Shown: positions 32,886 through 41,703 of the stretch, one piece after another
Position numbering within the stretch: position 1 is the stretch's first letter
How the letters are laid out: each line of letters starts with the position of its first letter
Assembly: GCF_001419985.1 (NCBI RefSeq)
Contig: NZ_LJAL01000002.1
Location: forward strand, 62,001 to 126,000
Direction: 5' to 3'
DNA from: Loktanella sp. 5RATIMAR09
Lineage (GTDB): Bacteria; Pseudomonadota; Alphaproteobacteria; Rhodobacterales; Rhodobacteraceae
DNA length: 64,000 nt
Made by a program: the position numbers and the translations under genes
Notes under the pieces: generated by a model
The model's database searches: none
What the model saw: only the letters and a program-made list of their open reading frames with translations
What the model was told of the DNA's origin: nothing

Positions 32886-33581
32886 ATGACGAACGTCCCC
32901 GCATCAAGGCGCTATGCCTCGTCACCCTGCCTCGCGAGCGAGATCGCGCCGGATTATTTTGATCCGCTGGCAGTGGACCCCGAGCAGGAACGCGATGTGG
33001 CGCGATGGCGAAAAGCGGAACGCGCGCGCCTGCAGGCGGAACGTACCGCCCTGAGTGTCGCATGCCGCCAAGTAGTGGGCGCGGCACTGGTCGGACACCT
33101 GCGCGGTTTTTTGGCCGATCGGTTCGGCGGAGCACGGGGCAGGGTATTCTCGGCCTATTGGCCGATCAAGGGCGAGCCCGACTTGCGCGGATTAATGGCT
33201 GAATTGCACGCAAGTGGTGTCACGATTGCATTGCCATTGGTCGAACAAAAGGCAGCCCCTTTGGTCTTTCGCCGCTGGACGCCTGAGACGGTGATGGTGC
33301 GTGGCAATTGGAATATCCCAGTTCCGCCTCCTGACGCAGACAAGCTCACACCGGACATTTCGCTGGCACCACTGGTCGGTTGGGACGCCGAAAACTACCG
33401 CCTCGGGTATGGTGGCGGTTATTTTGACAGGACGCTGGCGGCCCTTGCTCCGCGCCCTTTCACCATCGGGATCGGATTTCAATCTGCACGTTTGACCTCC
33501 ATTTATCCGCAACCGCACGATGTGCCGCTGGATGGGATCCTGACTGAGGCAGGTGTGCAAACCACAAGGCACGAAACATAA
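32886..33581 (+). CDS. 5-formyltetrahydrofolate cyclo-ligase
   Basis: 231 aa. It converts 5-formyl-THF to 5,10-methenyl-THF with ATP. The family signatures are visible: RKAERARLQAERTAL near residue 42, FSAYWPIKGEPDLRGLM, and LGYGGGYFDRTLA near residue 175, followed by GIGFQSARL. The first 30 residues (RRYASSPCLASEIAPDYF) form an N-terminal extension. It is 9 bases after the hemerythrin gene, so it appears to share that operon, an unusual partner for NO-detoxification genes. Confidence 0.9.
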   Translation: MTNVPASRRYASSPCLASEIAPDYFDPLAVDPEQERDVARWRKAERARLQAERTALSVACRQVVGAALVGHLRGFLADRFGGARGRVFSAYWPIKGEPDLRGLMAELHASGVTIALPLVEQKAAPLVFRRWTPETVMVRGNWNIPVPPPDADKLTPDISLAPLVGWDAENYRLGYGGGYFDRTLAALAPRPFTIGIGFQSARLTSIYPQPHDVPLDGILTEAGVQTTRHET

Positions 33582-33606
33582 GCAATACGGCATAACAGAT
33601 GCGCGC

Positions 33607-33969
33607 GTGGCGTGGTCAGGAATTCTGACGTTCGGTTTTCGTCTGTTCTTCTTCGGGGCGGCAGTCTGGGCAACGCTGGCAATGGCGCTTTGGATTCCCA
33701 TGCTGTCGGGCGCTTTGGTGCTACCAACTGCCTTCGATCCTGTATCATGACATGCACAGGAGTTCCTGTTCGGCTATCTTGCAGCCGTGATCGCGGGGTT
33801 TTTGTTGACAGCTGTGCCGAACTGGACCGGGCGGCTGTCGATTGTGGGCTGGCCACTGGGAATTCTTTTTGCCCTCTGGATCGCAGGGCGCATCCGTGGC
33901 TGTTCGGGGTTAGCCCCTTGGGGTGATGCTCAAAGCGAAGTCTGGCATCGGTCAATGCGCATTTGCTAA
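33607..33969 (+). pseudogene. nnrS: nnrS remnant with in-frame stop and lost C-terminus
   Basis: The plus frame reads as the N-terminus of NnrS, a haem- and copper-containing membrane protein of nitrosative-stress clusters: GILTFGFRLFFFGAAVWATLAM, then LPTAFDPVS, a TGA stop at 33748-33750 where the family has Trp, and then HAQEFLFGYLAAVIAGFLLTAVPNWTGR in the same frame. Similarity ends near 33920 and the frame stops at 33969, about 120 codons in all against roughly 400 for intact NnrS. The gene is therefore broken by a nonsense mutation and a 3-prime deletion. It follows the cyclo-ligase by 25 bases. Confidence 0.85.
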
Positions 33970-34273
33970 GATCAACGTTGCTAGATTTATATTTGATTGA
34001 CCGGATAGGTTTGTCTGAAAACACCGTGACACACTCCGGATGGAACAGGTGCAGGAGTTTTCATTGCAGTGCCGGATGATACCGTCATTGATGCAAGAAA
34101 AGCGATGGTGGGCCGTGAAACTGGGGCGTTTGTTCTTCCGGTCCTGAACGGCCAAACGTCCTGCACTGGCGCAGGCTTTGCCAGAAAGCGGGCTAGGTGT
34201 ATTCAGATGACCTGATGCTTTTGTACTTGGAACGCTGGCGGCGCCGGGCATGGTCGCTGTGATAGTCGCCACC
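33970..34273. other. gene-free stretch between nnrS remnant and narR-like gene
   Basis: About 300 bases with no supportable gene. Short open runs exist in several plus frames (for example AVPDDTVIDARKAMVG, from 34066), faintly like the end of a PLP enzyme, but no start, ribosome site or full domain goes with them. It probably holds decayed sequence left by the event that truncated nnrS. Confidence 0.5.
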
Positions 34274-34969
34274 TTATGCCGAGTAGTTGTCGATCAGCGG
34301 ATTGGGTTTGGCGTAACGTGTCAGGTCTTCGAGGTCGGTGATTACGATGTGGTTTTGGGCGACTTTGACACCGTATGGCTCCAAGCCCTTGAATGCGCGA
34401 CTGAGGTTTTCGGGTGTCATGCCCAAAAAAGATGCCAGGCGCCTTTTCTCCGTCGTCAGATCAAACTCGAGTGATCCGGTGCGTTCCTGTTGACGCAGTA
34501 AGTAGTTCGCGAGACGCTCAAGCGATGTACGCAGCTTGAGATCTTTGGTATTTTTCACCACGGCGCGATAGCACTGGGCAAGTTCTGCAACGATTGCCTG
34601 AGCGAAAGCACCATCCTCAGAAAATACAGCCCTGACATCCTGCGAGGGAATGAGGGCAATACGGCTTTTCTCGAGTGTTCTCGCAGACATCAGATAAGGC
34701 AAATTCCGAACACTGGCGGCAAGAATAAAGGTCGATACGGGTCTGACAGTCGCCATGCTTGTCTCGCGCCCATTCCACGCCGAGAACAGATCAACAGACC
34801 CCGACAGCACGACATGCAGGAAATCCGGTGGCTCGTTTTCATGAATGAGATCAATTCGGGGCGGAAAGTTCTGAACGTAGGCCCCGCGCATGAGGGCACG
34901 GAAATTTGTTTCTTCCACGTTCGCGAACAATGGCAGGTGGCGAATGTCTTGCTTGTACGACTCAGGCAT
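34274..34969 (-). CDS. Crp/Fnr-family regulator, NarR-like
   Basis: 231 aa. A cyclic-nucleotide-binding-type beta roll (HLPLFANVEETNFRALMRGAY) is followed by a dimer helix and a C-terminal helix-turn-helix with the FNR recognition pattern (SFLGMTPENLSRAFKGL, E-x2-SR). The N-terminal Cys cluster of FNR is absent, so it cannot carry the oxygen-sensing Fe-S centre. Its place divergent from a fused narK matches narR of Paracoccus, which activates nar genes in response to nitrate or nitrite. FNR-type boxes fill the shared region. NarR is my best call; Nnr/Dnr is the alternative. Confidence 0.85.
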   Translation of the reverse strand: MPESYKQDIRHLPLFANVEETNFRALMRGAYVQNFPPRIDLIHENEPPDFLHVVLSGSVDLFSAWNGRETSMATVRPVSTFILAASVRNLPYLMSARTLEKSRIALIPSQDVRAVFSEDGAFAQAIVAELAQCYRAVVKNTKDLKLRTSLERLANYLLRQQERTGSLEFDLTTEKRRLASFLGMTPENLSRAFKGLEPYGVKVAQNHIVITDLEDLTRYAKPNPLIDNYSA

Positions 34970-35019
34970 ATCCGCTGTGGCCTCTGAAATTCCTAATTTG
35001 GGGTATGTTCAAGGCCGAC

Positions 35020-35033
35020 TTGATAAATGTCAA
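35020..35033. promoter_or_regulatory. FNR/NarR-type box 1 (imperfect)
   Basis: TTGAT-AAAT-GTCAA departs from the TTGAT-N4-ATCAA consensus at one position. It lies 51 bases upstream of the narR-like gene and may serve its promoter. Confidence 0.45.
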
Positions 35034-35062
35034 GTGAGCGATTGATGTGTGCGGAGTCAGAC

Positions 35063-35077
35063 TTGATGCACCATCAA
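35063..35077. promoter_or_regulatory. palindrome TTGATG-CAC-CATCAA in narR-narK region
   Basis: A perfect inverted repeat with a 3-base centre. It contains FNR half-sites but with N5 instead of N4 spacing, so it could suit a different Crp/Fnr protein from the box at 35133. Confidence 0.4.
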
Positions 35078-35132
35078 ACGAGAGTTGATAGATTTCGTTA
35101 AGTCATTTATTTTGTTATATTTTTTTGTGTTT

Positions 35133-35146
35133 TTGATGTAGATCAA
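35133..35146. promoter_or_regulatory. FNR-type box upstream of narK
   Basis: TTGAT-GTAG-ATCAA is a perfect match to the FNR/Crp-Fnr consensus, 70 bases upstream of the narK start codon. It probably activates narKGHJI under low oxygen through an Fnr protein or the NarR-like regulator. Confidence 0.8.
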
Positions 35147-35216
35147 CCCCTGCGTCGCGAAATCCTCCAACTCTATGCACAAGCCCGAATTGGGTATGTT
35201 GCTAGGAGGACCTACC

Positions 35217-37949
35217 ATGGACAGTGCCGGAACCGTCGGCAGAGCCGATCAGAACAGAGCCCTCGGGCTGAGCACAGTCGCTTTCACGGCGTGTTTTGCG
35301 GTCTGGACGATTTTCTCGATCATTGGCGTCGGGATCAAAGCCGAGCTTGGCCTCAACGAGGCCCAGTTCGGCCTTCTCGTTGCGACACCCATTCTGACCG
35401 GTTCGATATCGCGTCTGTTCTTGGGGGTCTGGACCGAGCGGTATGGCGGGCGTCTGGTGTTCACCTCACAGATGCTGCTGACAGCGATGGCGACATGGGC
35501 GCTTACCTTTGCGTCGACCTACACAATGTATCTTGTCGCCGCTCTCGGCATTGGTCTGGCTGGTGGTTCTTTCATTATCGGTGTCGCTTATGTGTCGCGC
35601 TTCTATGATGCGGGTCATCAGGGTACGGCACTTGGTATTTTCGGTGCGGGTAATGTGGGTGCGGCAGTCACCAAATTCGTCGCTCCCTTTGTGATGGTGG
35701 CGTACGGTTGGCAGGGTGTCGCGCATGTCTGGGCGGTTGGTCTGGTCATCATTGCGCTTCTGTTCTTTGTGTTTGCCAAAGACGATCCCGAACTGGTTGC
35801 GCGCCGGAAATCAGGCCAGAAGGCGCCGAGTTTTGCACAGCAATTCGCACCGCTGCGCAATTTGCAGGTCTGGCGCTTCTCACTTTACTATTTCTTTGTG
35901 TTCGGTGCGTTCGTCGCGCTGGCGCTTTGGATGCCGCACTACCTTATCGATGTTTACGGGCTGGATATACGCACTGCAGGCATGTCGGCGGCTGCCTTCT
36001 CGCTCTCTGCATCCTTGTTTCGCGCCTATGGTGGCCATTTGTCCGACAAGTTCGGCGCGCGCAAGGTGATGTACTGGACATTCGGCTTTAGCCTCATCTT
36101 GTTGTTCATGCTGTCCTACCCGCCAACGGACTACGTGATTCAGGGCAAAAACGGCCCCATCACATTCTCAACCGAAATGGCGGTATGGCCGTTTGTCTTC
36201 ATACTCTTCTTGCTGGGCTTTTTCATGAGCCTCGGCAAGGCTGCGGTTTTCAAACACATCCCCGTCTATTATCCGCAGCATGTCGGAGCGGTCGGCGGAC
36301 TTGTCGGCATGATCGGTGGTCTAGGCGGCTTTATCCTTCCCATCGGCTTCGGTGCCCTTTTGGAACTCACGGGTATCTATACAAGCTGCTTTGCGCTCTT
36401 GTTTGCCCTGGTTGCGGTTGCGCTGGCATGGATGCACTTGTCAGTACGTGCGATGGAGCGCGAGGCGCATGGTCCAGCACTCGATGCTTTGCCAGAACTT
36501 CCGGAAATGCAGGAAATTCACGTCCCCGAGCGGACAACCATGCCGCGCACCTTGACCGAGTGGGAACCTGAGGACGACGCATTCTGGTCCGAAAAGGGCC
36601 GTGCCGTTGCACGCCGCAACCTGTGGATCTCAATTCCGGCGCTGTTGTTGGCCTTTTCGGTCTGGATGGTCTGGTCGATGGTCGTGGCCCGCCTGCCTGC
36701 AATCGGCTTCGACTTTACGTCATCCCAGTTGTTCTGGCTGGCCGCTCTGCCCGGACTTTCGGGTGCGACCCTGCGCATCTTCTACAGCTTCATGGTGCCC
36801 ATTTTTGGCGGGCGGCTCTGGACGACGCTTTCAACGGCTTCGCTGCTCTTGCCTGCAATCGGGATCGGCTATGCGGTGCAGAACCCTGAAACGCCCTACC
36901 TGATCTTTCTGGCCCTCGCGCTCTTGTGTGGCCTCGGCGGCGGTAACTTTGCCTCTTCGATGGCGAACATTGCCTATTTCTTCCCGAAGGCGGAAAAGGG
37001 CAATGCGCTGGCGCTGAATGCGGGCCTCGGCAACCTTGGTGTGTCGGCGATGCAGTTCCTTGTGCCGATTGTTATCACCGCTGGCGTCTTTGGTGCCATG
37101 GGTGGTGCGCCGGTGACGCTTGATGACGGCAGCCAGCTCTGGATGCAGAACGCAGGCTTTGTCTGGGTGCCATTCATCCTCATCGCGACAGCCGCCGCGT
37201 GGCTTGGCATGAATGATATTGCAGATGCCAAAGCCAGCTTCCGCGATCAAGCCATCATCTTCAGCCGGTTCCACAACTGGGTCATGTGCGTGCTATATAC
37301 AGGCACCTTCGGCAGCTTTATCGGCTACTCCGCAGGCTTCCCGTTGCTGACGCGCCTGATGTTCCCCGAAGTAAATGCGTTGCAGTACGTCTTTCTCGGC
37401 CCCCTCGTCGGCGCGCTCAGCCGCGCAGGCACGGGCTGGATTTCGGACAAATTTGGCGGTGGACGTGTCACCTTCTGGACCTTCCTGGGCATGATCATCG
37501 CTGTCTACGGTGTGATCTTCTTCTTGCCCACACAGGGGCAGGGCGGAAGCTTCATGGGTTTCTTCGCCTGCTTCATGGCACTCTTCCTGCTCACGGGTAT
37601 CGGCAACGCGTCCACCTTCCAGATGATCCCTGCGATCATGGGGCGTGAAATCCCACGGCTGATGCCAAACCTTGATGCAGTGGCAAGCCGCAAGCAGGCC
37701 GAGCGCGAGAGTGCTGCGATTATCGCCTTCACATCGGCAATCGCCGCCTACGGAGCCTTCTTTATTCCCAAGCTCTACGGGACATCCATCGCCATGACCG
37801 GAGCGCCAAATGGCGCGCTCTGGGCCTTCCTCGGGTTCTACGTGGTCTGCCTGATCGTGACTTGGGCTTTCTACACCCGGCCCGGTGGGCTTCTCCATGA
37901 CATCGAACACGGCCGCGGCTCTGCTGCCGCTGCCCAACCAGCACAATAA
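35217..37949 (+). CDS. narK: fused NarK1-NarK2 nitrate/nitrite transporter
   Basis: 910 aa, twice the usual MFS length, with two 12-helix domains joined by a hydrophilic linker near residues 430-470 (HGPALDALPELPEMQEIHVPERT). The first half carries NarK motifs such as GLAGGSFIIGVAYVSRF and GAGNVGAAVTKF. The second has GLGGGNFASSMANIAYFFP and GNLGVSAMQF. In Paracoccus the first domain is a nitrate-proton symporter and the second a nitrate/nitrite antiporter. The ATG at 35217 has AGGAGG upstream; 35175 is a longer reading. It leads narGHJI, 13 bases before narG. Confidence 0.95.
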   Translation: MDSAGTVGRADQNRALGLSTVAFTACFAVWTIFSIIGVGIKAELGLNEAQFGLLVATPILTGSISRLFLGVWTERYGGRLVFTSQMLLTAMATWALTFASTYTMYLVAALGIGLAGGSFIIGVAYVSRFYDAGHQGTALGIFGAGNVGAAVTKFVAPFVMVAYGWQGVAHVWAVGLVIIALLFFVFAKDDPELVARRKSGQKAPSFAQQFAPLRNLQVWRFSLYYFFVFGAFVALALWMPHYLIDVYGLDIRTAGMSAAAFSLSASLFRAYGGHLSDKFGARKVMYWTFGFSLILLFMLSYPPTDYVIQGKNGPITFSTEMAVWPFVFILFLLGFFMSLGKAAVFKHIPVYYPQHVGAVGGLVGMIGGLGGFILPIGFGALLELTGIYTSCFALLFALVAVALAWMHLSVRAMEREAHGPALDALPELPEMQEIHVPERTTMPRTLTEWEPEDDAFWSEKGRAVARRNLWISIPALLLAFSVWMVWSMVVARLPAIGFDFTSSQLFWLAALPGLSGATLRIFYSFMVPIFGGRLWTTLSTASLLLPAIGIGYAVQNPETPYLIFLALALLCGLGGGNFASSMANIAYFFPKAEKGNALALNAGLGNLGVSAMQFLVPIVITAGVFGAMGGAPVTLDDGSQLWMQNAGFVWVPFILIATAAAWLGMNDIADAKASFRDQAIIFSRFHNWVMCVLYTGTFGSFIGYSAGFPLLTRLMFPEVNALQYVFLGPLVGALSRAGTGWISDKFGGGRVTFWTFLGMIIAVYGVIFFLPTQGQGGSFMGFFACFMALFLLTGIGNASTFQMIPAIMGREIPRLMPNLDAVASRKQAERESAAIIAFTSAIAAYGAFFIPKLYGTSIAMTGAPNGALWAFLGFYVVCLIVTWAFYTRPGGLLHDIEHGRGSAAAAQPAQ

Positions 37950-37962
37950 AAAGGAAAATGAT

Positions 37963-40900
37963 ATGAGCCATCTGCTCGATAGATTGAATTTCCTCCAGTC
38001 CACGACACTGGAAGAGTTTTCCAACGGCCACGGTAAGGTCACCCGCGAGAACCGCGACTGGGAAGACACGTATCGTAACCGCTGGCGGCATGATAAAGTC
38101 GTCCGCTCGACCCATGGTGTGAACTGCACCGGGTCTTGTAGCTGGAAGATTTACGTCAAATCCGGGATCGTCACTTGGGAAACCCAACAGACCGATTACC
38201 CGCGCACCCGCGCTGATCTGCCCAACCACGAACCGCGCGGTTGTGCACGGGGCGCGAGCTATAGCTGGTATCTTTACTCTGCGAACCGCGTCAAGAATCC
38301 GCTTGTGCGCGGGCGTCTGATGAAAGTCTGGCGCAAGATGCGCGAAACGATGGAGCCGATTGAAGCGTGGACCAAGCTGCAGGCCGATCCGATCCTGCGG
38401 GCATCCTATGTCGAAACCCGCGGCAAGGGCGGTTTTGTGCGCGCCACGTGGGACGAAGCGACCGAAATTACCGCTGCTGCCAACGCCTATACCGCGAAAA
38501 CCTATGGCCCTGACCGGGTGTTCGGCTTCTCACCCATTCCAGCGATGTCGATGGTCAGCTACGCCGCCGGTTCGCGCTATCTGTCGCTGATGGGCGGCGT
38601 TTGTATGTCGTTTTATGATTGGTACTGCGACTTGCCACCGGCCTCTCCGATGACGTGGGGCGAGCAAACCGACGTGCCTGAAAGCGCCGACTGGTACAAT
38701 GCGGGCTACCTGCTGCTGTGGGGTTCGAACGTGCCGCAGACGCGGACGCCTGATGCGCATTTCTATACCGAGGCACGCTATAAGGGCACGAAATCCGCCG
38801 TCATCTGCCCCGACTATTCCGAAGCCGCCAAGTTTGGCGACGTCTGGTTGAACGCACGCCAAGGCACCGATGCGGCACTGGCGATGGCCTTTGGCCACGT
38901 GATCTTGCGTGAATTCCACCTTGATCGGCAGGCCGAGTATTTTGAGGATTACACCCGCAAGTATTCTGACTTCCCGATGCTGGTGAAGCTGGACGACCAA
39001 AATGGCAAACTGGTTCCCGGACGTTTCCTGCGGGCGGACGATCTGGATGACAAGCTTGGCGAAGATAACAACCCTGAATGGAAGACCGTTGCCTACGACG
39101 AGATTTCCAAAGGGTATGTCGCGCCCAACGGATCAGTCGGCTATCGCTGGGGCGAAGATGGCGAATGGAACCTTGAGGAAAAAGCGAAGGCGGCCGAGAC
39201 AAAGCTGAAAATGTCGCTGGTGATGGATGAAGACCACGACGATGTCGTCGGTGTTGATTTCCCATATTTCGGCGGTGAGGCTTTTGGTCAGTTCAAAACC
39301 GACGCAACCCACCCCGATGTCCTGACCCGCAACATTCCGGTCAAGAAAATCAAAACGGCCGATGGCGAGATTATGGTCGCCACAGTGTTTGATCTGTTCT
39401 GCGCCAACTACGGCCTTGATCGCGGACTTGGTGGCGATTGGGTCACTTCTGACTACGCCGACGAGATGCCCGGCACACCTGCATGGGCCTCGAAAATAAC
39501 TGGCGTGCCTGCCGATAAGATCATCCATGTTGCCCGTGAATTTGCGGACAATGCCGAAAAGACCAACGGCAAGTCGATGATCATTATCGGTGCTGCGATG
39601 AACCACTGGTACCACATGGACATGAACTATCGTGGTGTCATCAACATGTTGGTGATGTGTGGCTGCGTTGGTCAATCCGGCGGTGGCTGGGCGCACTATG
39701 TGGGGCAGGAAAAGCTGCGTCCGCAGACGGGCTGGCAGCCGCTGGCCTTCGCGCTGGATTGGACACGCCCGCCGCGCCATATGAACTCGACCTCTGCGTG
39801 GTATGCGCATACCGACCAGTGGCGTTACGAGACGCTGACAGCCAGCGAAATCCTGTCCCCGACAGCGCCGGAAGGCGACTGGGACGTCAGCATGATCGAC
39901 TACAATATTCGTGCCGAACGCATGGGCTGGTTGCCCTCTGCGCCGCAGCTGAAAACCAACCCGCTCGAGGTTGCCAAAGCGGCCAAAGCAGCAGGCAAGG
40001 AAATCCCCGCTTATGTGGCCGAGAACCTGAAGTCCGGCGATCTGGAAATGTCCTGCGAGGATCCGGATAACCCTGCGAACTGGCCGCGTAACCTTTTTGT
40101 TTGGCGCTCCAACCTGCTGGGCTCATCCGGTAAAGGCCACGAATACTTCCTCAAGCACCTCTTGGGTACCGATCACGGTGTCATGGGCAAGGATCTGGGC
40201 GAAGATGGCGGGCAGTTGCCCAAGGAAGCCAAGTGGCACAAGGACGCGCCAAAGGGCAAATTGGACCTGTTGGTGACGATCGACTTCCGCATGTCCACGA
40301 CTTGCGTTTACTCCGACATCGTTCTGCCGACCGCCAGTTGGTATGAAAAAGACGACATGAACACGTCGGACATGCACCCGTTCATTCACCCGCTGCAAGC
40401 GGCTGTGGACCCCGCATATGAGAGCAAGTCGGACTGGGAAATCTTCAAGGCGATTGCCAAGAAGTTTCAGGAGATCACACCGGGTTATCTTGAGAAAGAG
40501 ACCGACATCGTCGCGCTGCCGATCCTGCACGACACCCCTGCCGAAATTGCGCAGGATCAGGTCAAGGACTGGAAGAAAGGCGAATGTGATCTGATCCCGG
40601 GTAAGACGGCACCAGCATTCATAGCGGTCGAACGGGACTACACTGCCATCTATGATCGCTTCAAGGCGCTTGGCCCGATGCTTGATAAGCTTGGCAATGG
40701 CGGCAAGGGGATCAACTGGGAAACTCAGGAAGAGATCGACAACCTTGGTGCGCTGAACGGTGTGCAACTTGATGGCCCTGCCGCTGGAAGACCCAAGATC
40801 GAAACTGCGATTGATGCCTGCGAAGTCATCCTGATGCTGGCGCCTGAGACCAACGGCAACGTCGCCGTGAAAGCATGGGAAGCGCTGGAAAAAGCCACAG

Positions 40901-41703
40901 GGCGTGAACATGCGCATTTGGCCGAAGGCGAGCATGGCAACAAGATCCGCTTTCATGACATCGCGGCACAGCCTCGCAAGATTATTTCAAGCCCCACCTG
41001 GTCGGGCATTGAAAGCGAAAAGGTCAGCTATAACGCGGGCTACACCAACGTGCACGAGTTGATCCCGTGGCGGACCCTGACCGGGCGGCAACAGCTCTAT
41101 CAGGATCACCTGTGGATGCGGGCGTTCGGTGAAGGTCTGATGTCCTACCGTCCGCCAGTGGATCTGAAAACGATCACCAAGGACGTGCAGGACGAAGGCG
41201 ACACGCTTGTGCTCAACTTCATCACACCGCACCAGAAATGGGGCATCCACTCGACCTATACCGACAACCTGTTGATGCTGACGCTGAACAGGGGCGGGCC
41301 GGTGGTCTGGATTTCCGAGGTGGACGCCAAATCCGCCGGTATCGTCGATAACGACTGGATCGAAGTCTATAACGTCAACGGTGCCCTGACGGCGCGGGCG
41401 GTCGTTTCCCAGCGGATCAAGGAAGGTTCGACCTTCATGTATCACGCACAGGAAAAGATCGTGAACACGCCGGGGTCTGAAAAGACCGGCAACCGCGGCG
41501 GTATCCATAACTCGGTGACCCGCACGGTTCTGAAACCAACCCATATGATTGGTGGCTACGCCCAACAGTCCTACGGCTTCAACTACTATGGCACCGTAGG
41601 CGCAAACCGGGACGAATTTGTCGTCATTCGCAAAATGAAAAACGTCGACTGGCTTGACCGCGAGAAGACCTATGAACCTAAAAAAACGGAGGCGGCGGAA
41701 TGA
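37963..41703 (+). CDS. narG: NarG respiratory nitrate reductase alpha subunit
   Basis: 1246 aa, the expected length. It reduces nitrate to nitrite at a bis-MGD molybdenum site on the cytoplasmic side of the membrane. FS0 [4Fe-4S] ligands are visible: His51, Cys55, Cys59 and Cys94 (HGVNCTGSCSWK and PRGCARGASYSW). The segment DWYCDLPPASP holds the Asp ligand of molybdenum. No twin-Arg signal is seen, as is usual for NarG. The ATG at 37963 has AAGGAAA upstream; an in-frame start at 37885 lies inside narK. The stop overlaps the narH start by ATGA. Confidence 0.98.
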   Translation: MSHLLDRLNFLQSTTLEEFSNGHGKVTRENRDWEDTYRNRWRHDKVVRSTHGVNCTGSCSWKIYVKSGIVTWETQQTDYPRTRADLPNHEPRGCARGASYSWYLYSANRVKNPLVRGRLMKVWRKMRETMEPIEAWTKLQADPILRASYVETRGKGGFVRATWDEATEITAAANAYTAKTYGPDRVFGFSPIPAMSMVSYAAGSRYLSLMGGVCMSFYDWYCDLPPASPMTWGEQTDVPESADWYNAGYLLLWGSNVPQTRTPDAHFYTEARYKGTKSAVICPDYSEAAKFGDVWLNARQGTDAALAMAFGHVILREFHLDRQAEYFEDYTRKYSDFPMLVKLDDQNGKLVPGRFLRADDLDDKLGEDNNPEWKTVAYDEISKGYVAPNGSVGYRWGEDGEWNLEEKAKAAETKLKMSLVMDEDHDDVVGVDFPYFGGEAFGQFKTDATHPDVLTRNIPVKKIKTADGEIMVATVFDLFCANYGLDRGLGGDWVTSDYADEMPGTPAWASKITGVPADKIIHVAREFADNAEKTNGKSMIIIGAAMNHWYHMDMNYRGVINMLVMCGCVGQSGGGWAHYVGQEKLRPQTGWQPLAFALDWTRPPRHMNSTSAWYAHTDQWRYETLTASEILSPTAPEGDWDVSMIDYNIRAERMGWLPSAPQLKTNPLEVAKAAKAAGKEIPAYVAENLKSGDLEMSCEDPDNPANWPRNLFVWRSNLLGSSGKGHEYFLKHLLGTDHGVMGKDLGEDGGQLPKEAKWHKDAPKGKLDLLVTIDFRMSTTCVYSDIVLPTASWYEKDDMNTSDMHPFIHPLQAAVDPAYESKSDWEIFKAIAKKFQEITPGYLEKETDIVALPILHDTPAEIAQDQVKDWKKGECDLIPGKTAPAFIAVERDYTAIYDRFKALGPMLDKLGNGGKGINWETQEEIDNLGALNGVQLDGPAAGRPKIETAIDACEVILMLAPETNGNVAVKAWEALEKATGREHAHLAEGEHGNKIRFHDIAAQPRKIISSPTWSGIESEKVSYNAGYTNVHELIPWRTLTGRQQLYQDHLWMRAFGEGLMSYRPPVDLKTITKDVQDEGDTLVLNFITPHQKWGIHSTYTDNLLMLTLNRGGPVVWISEVDAKSAGIVDNDWIEVYNVNGALTARAVVSQRIKEGSTFMYHAQEKIVNTPGSEKTGNRGGIHNSVTRTVLKPTHMIGGYAQQSYGFNYYGTVGANRDEFVVIRKMKNVDWLDREKTYEPKKTEAAE

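Noticed and set aside
34049..34213. Open run resembling the end of a PLP-dependent enzyme
   Set aside because: Other frames are open too, there is no start, and the resemblance is only to a short segment.
40123..40956. 277-codon minus-strand frame inside narG
   Set aside because: It is a shadow of narG with no domain.
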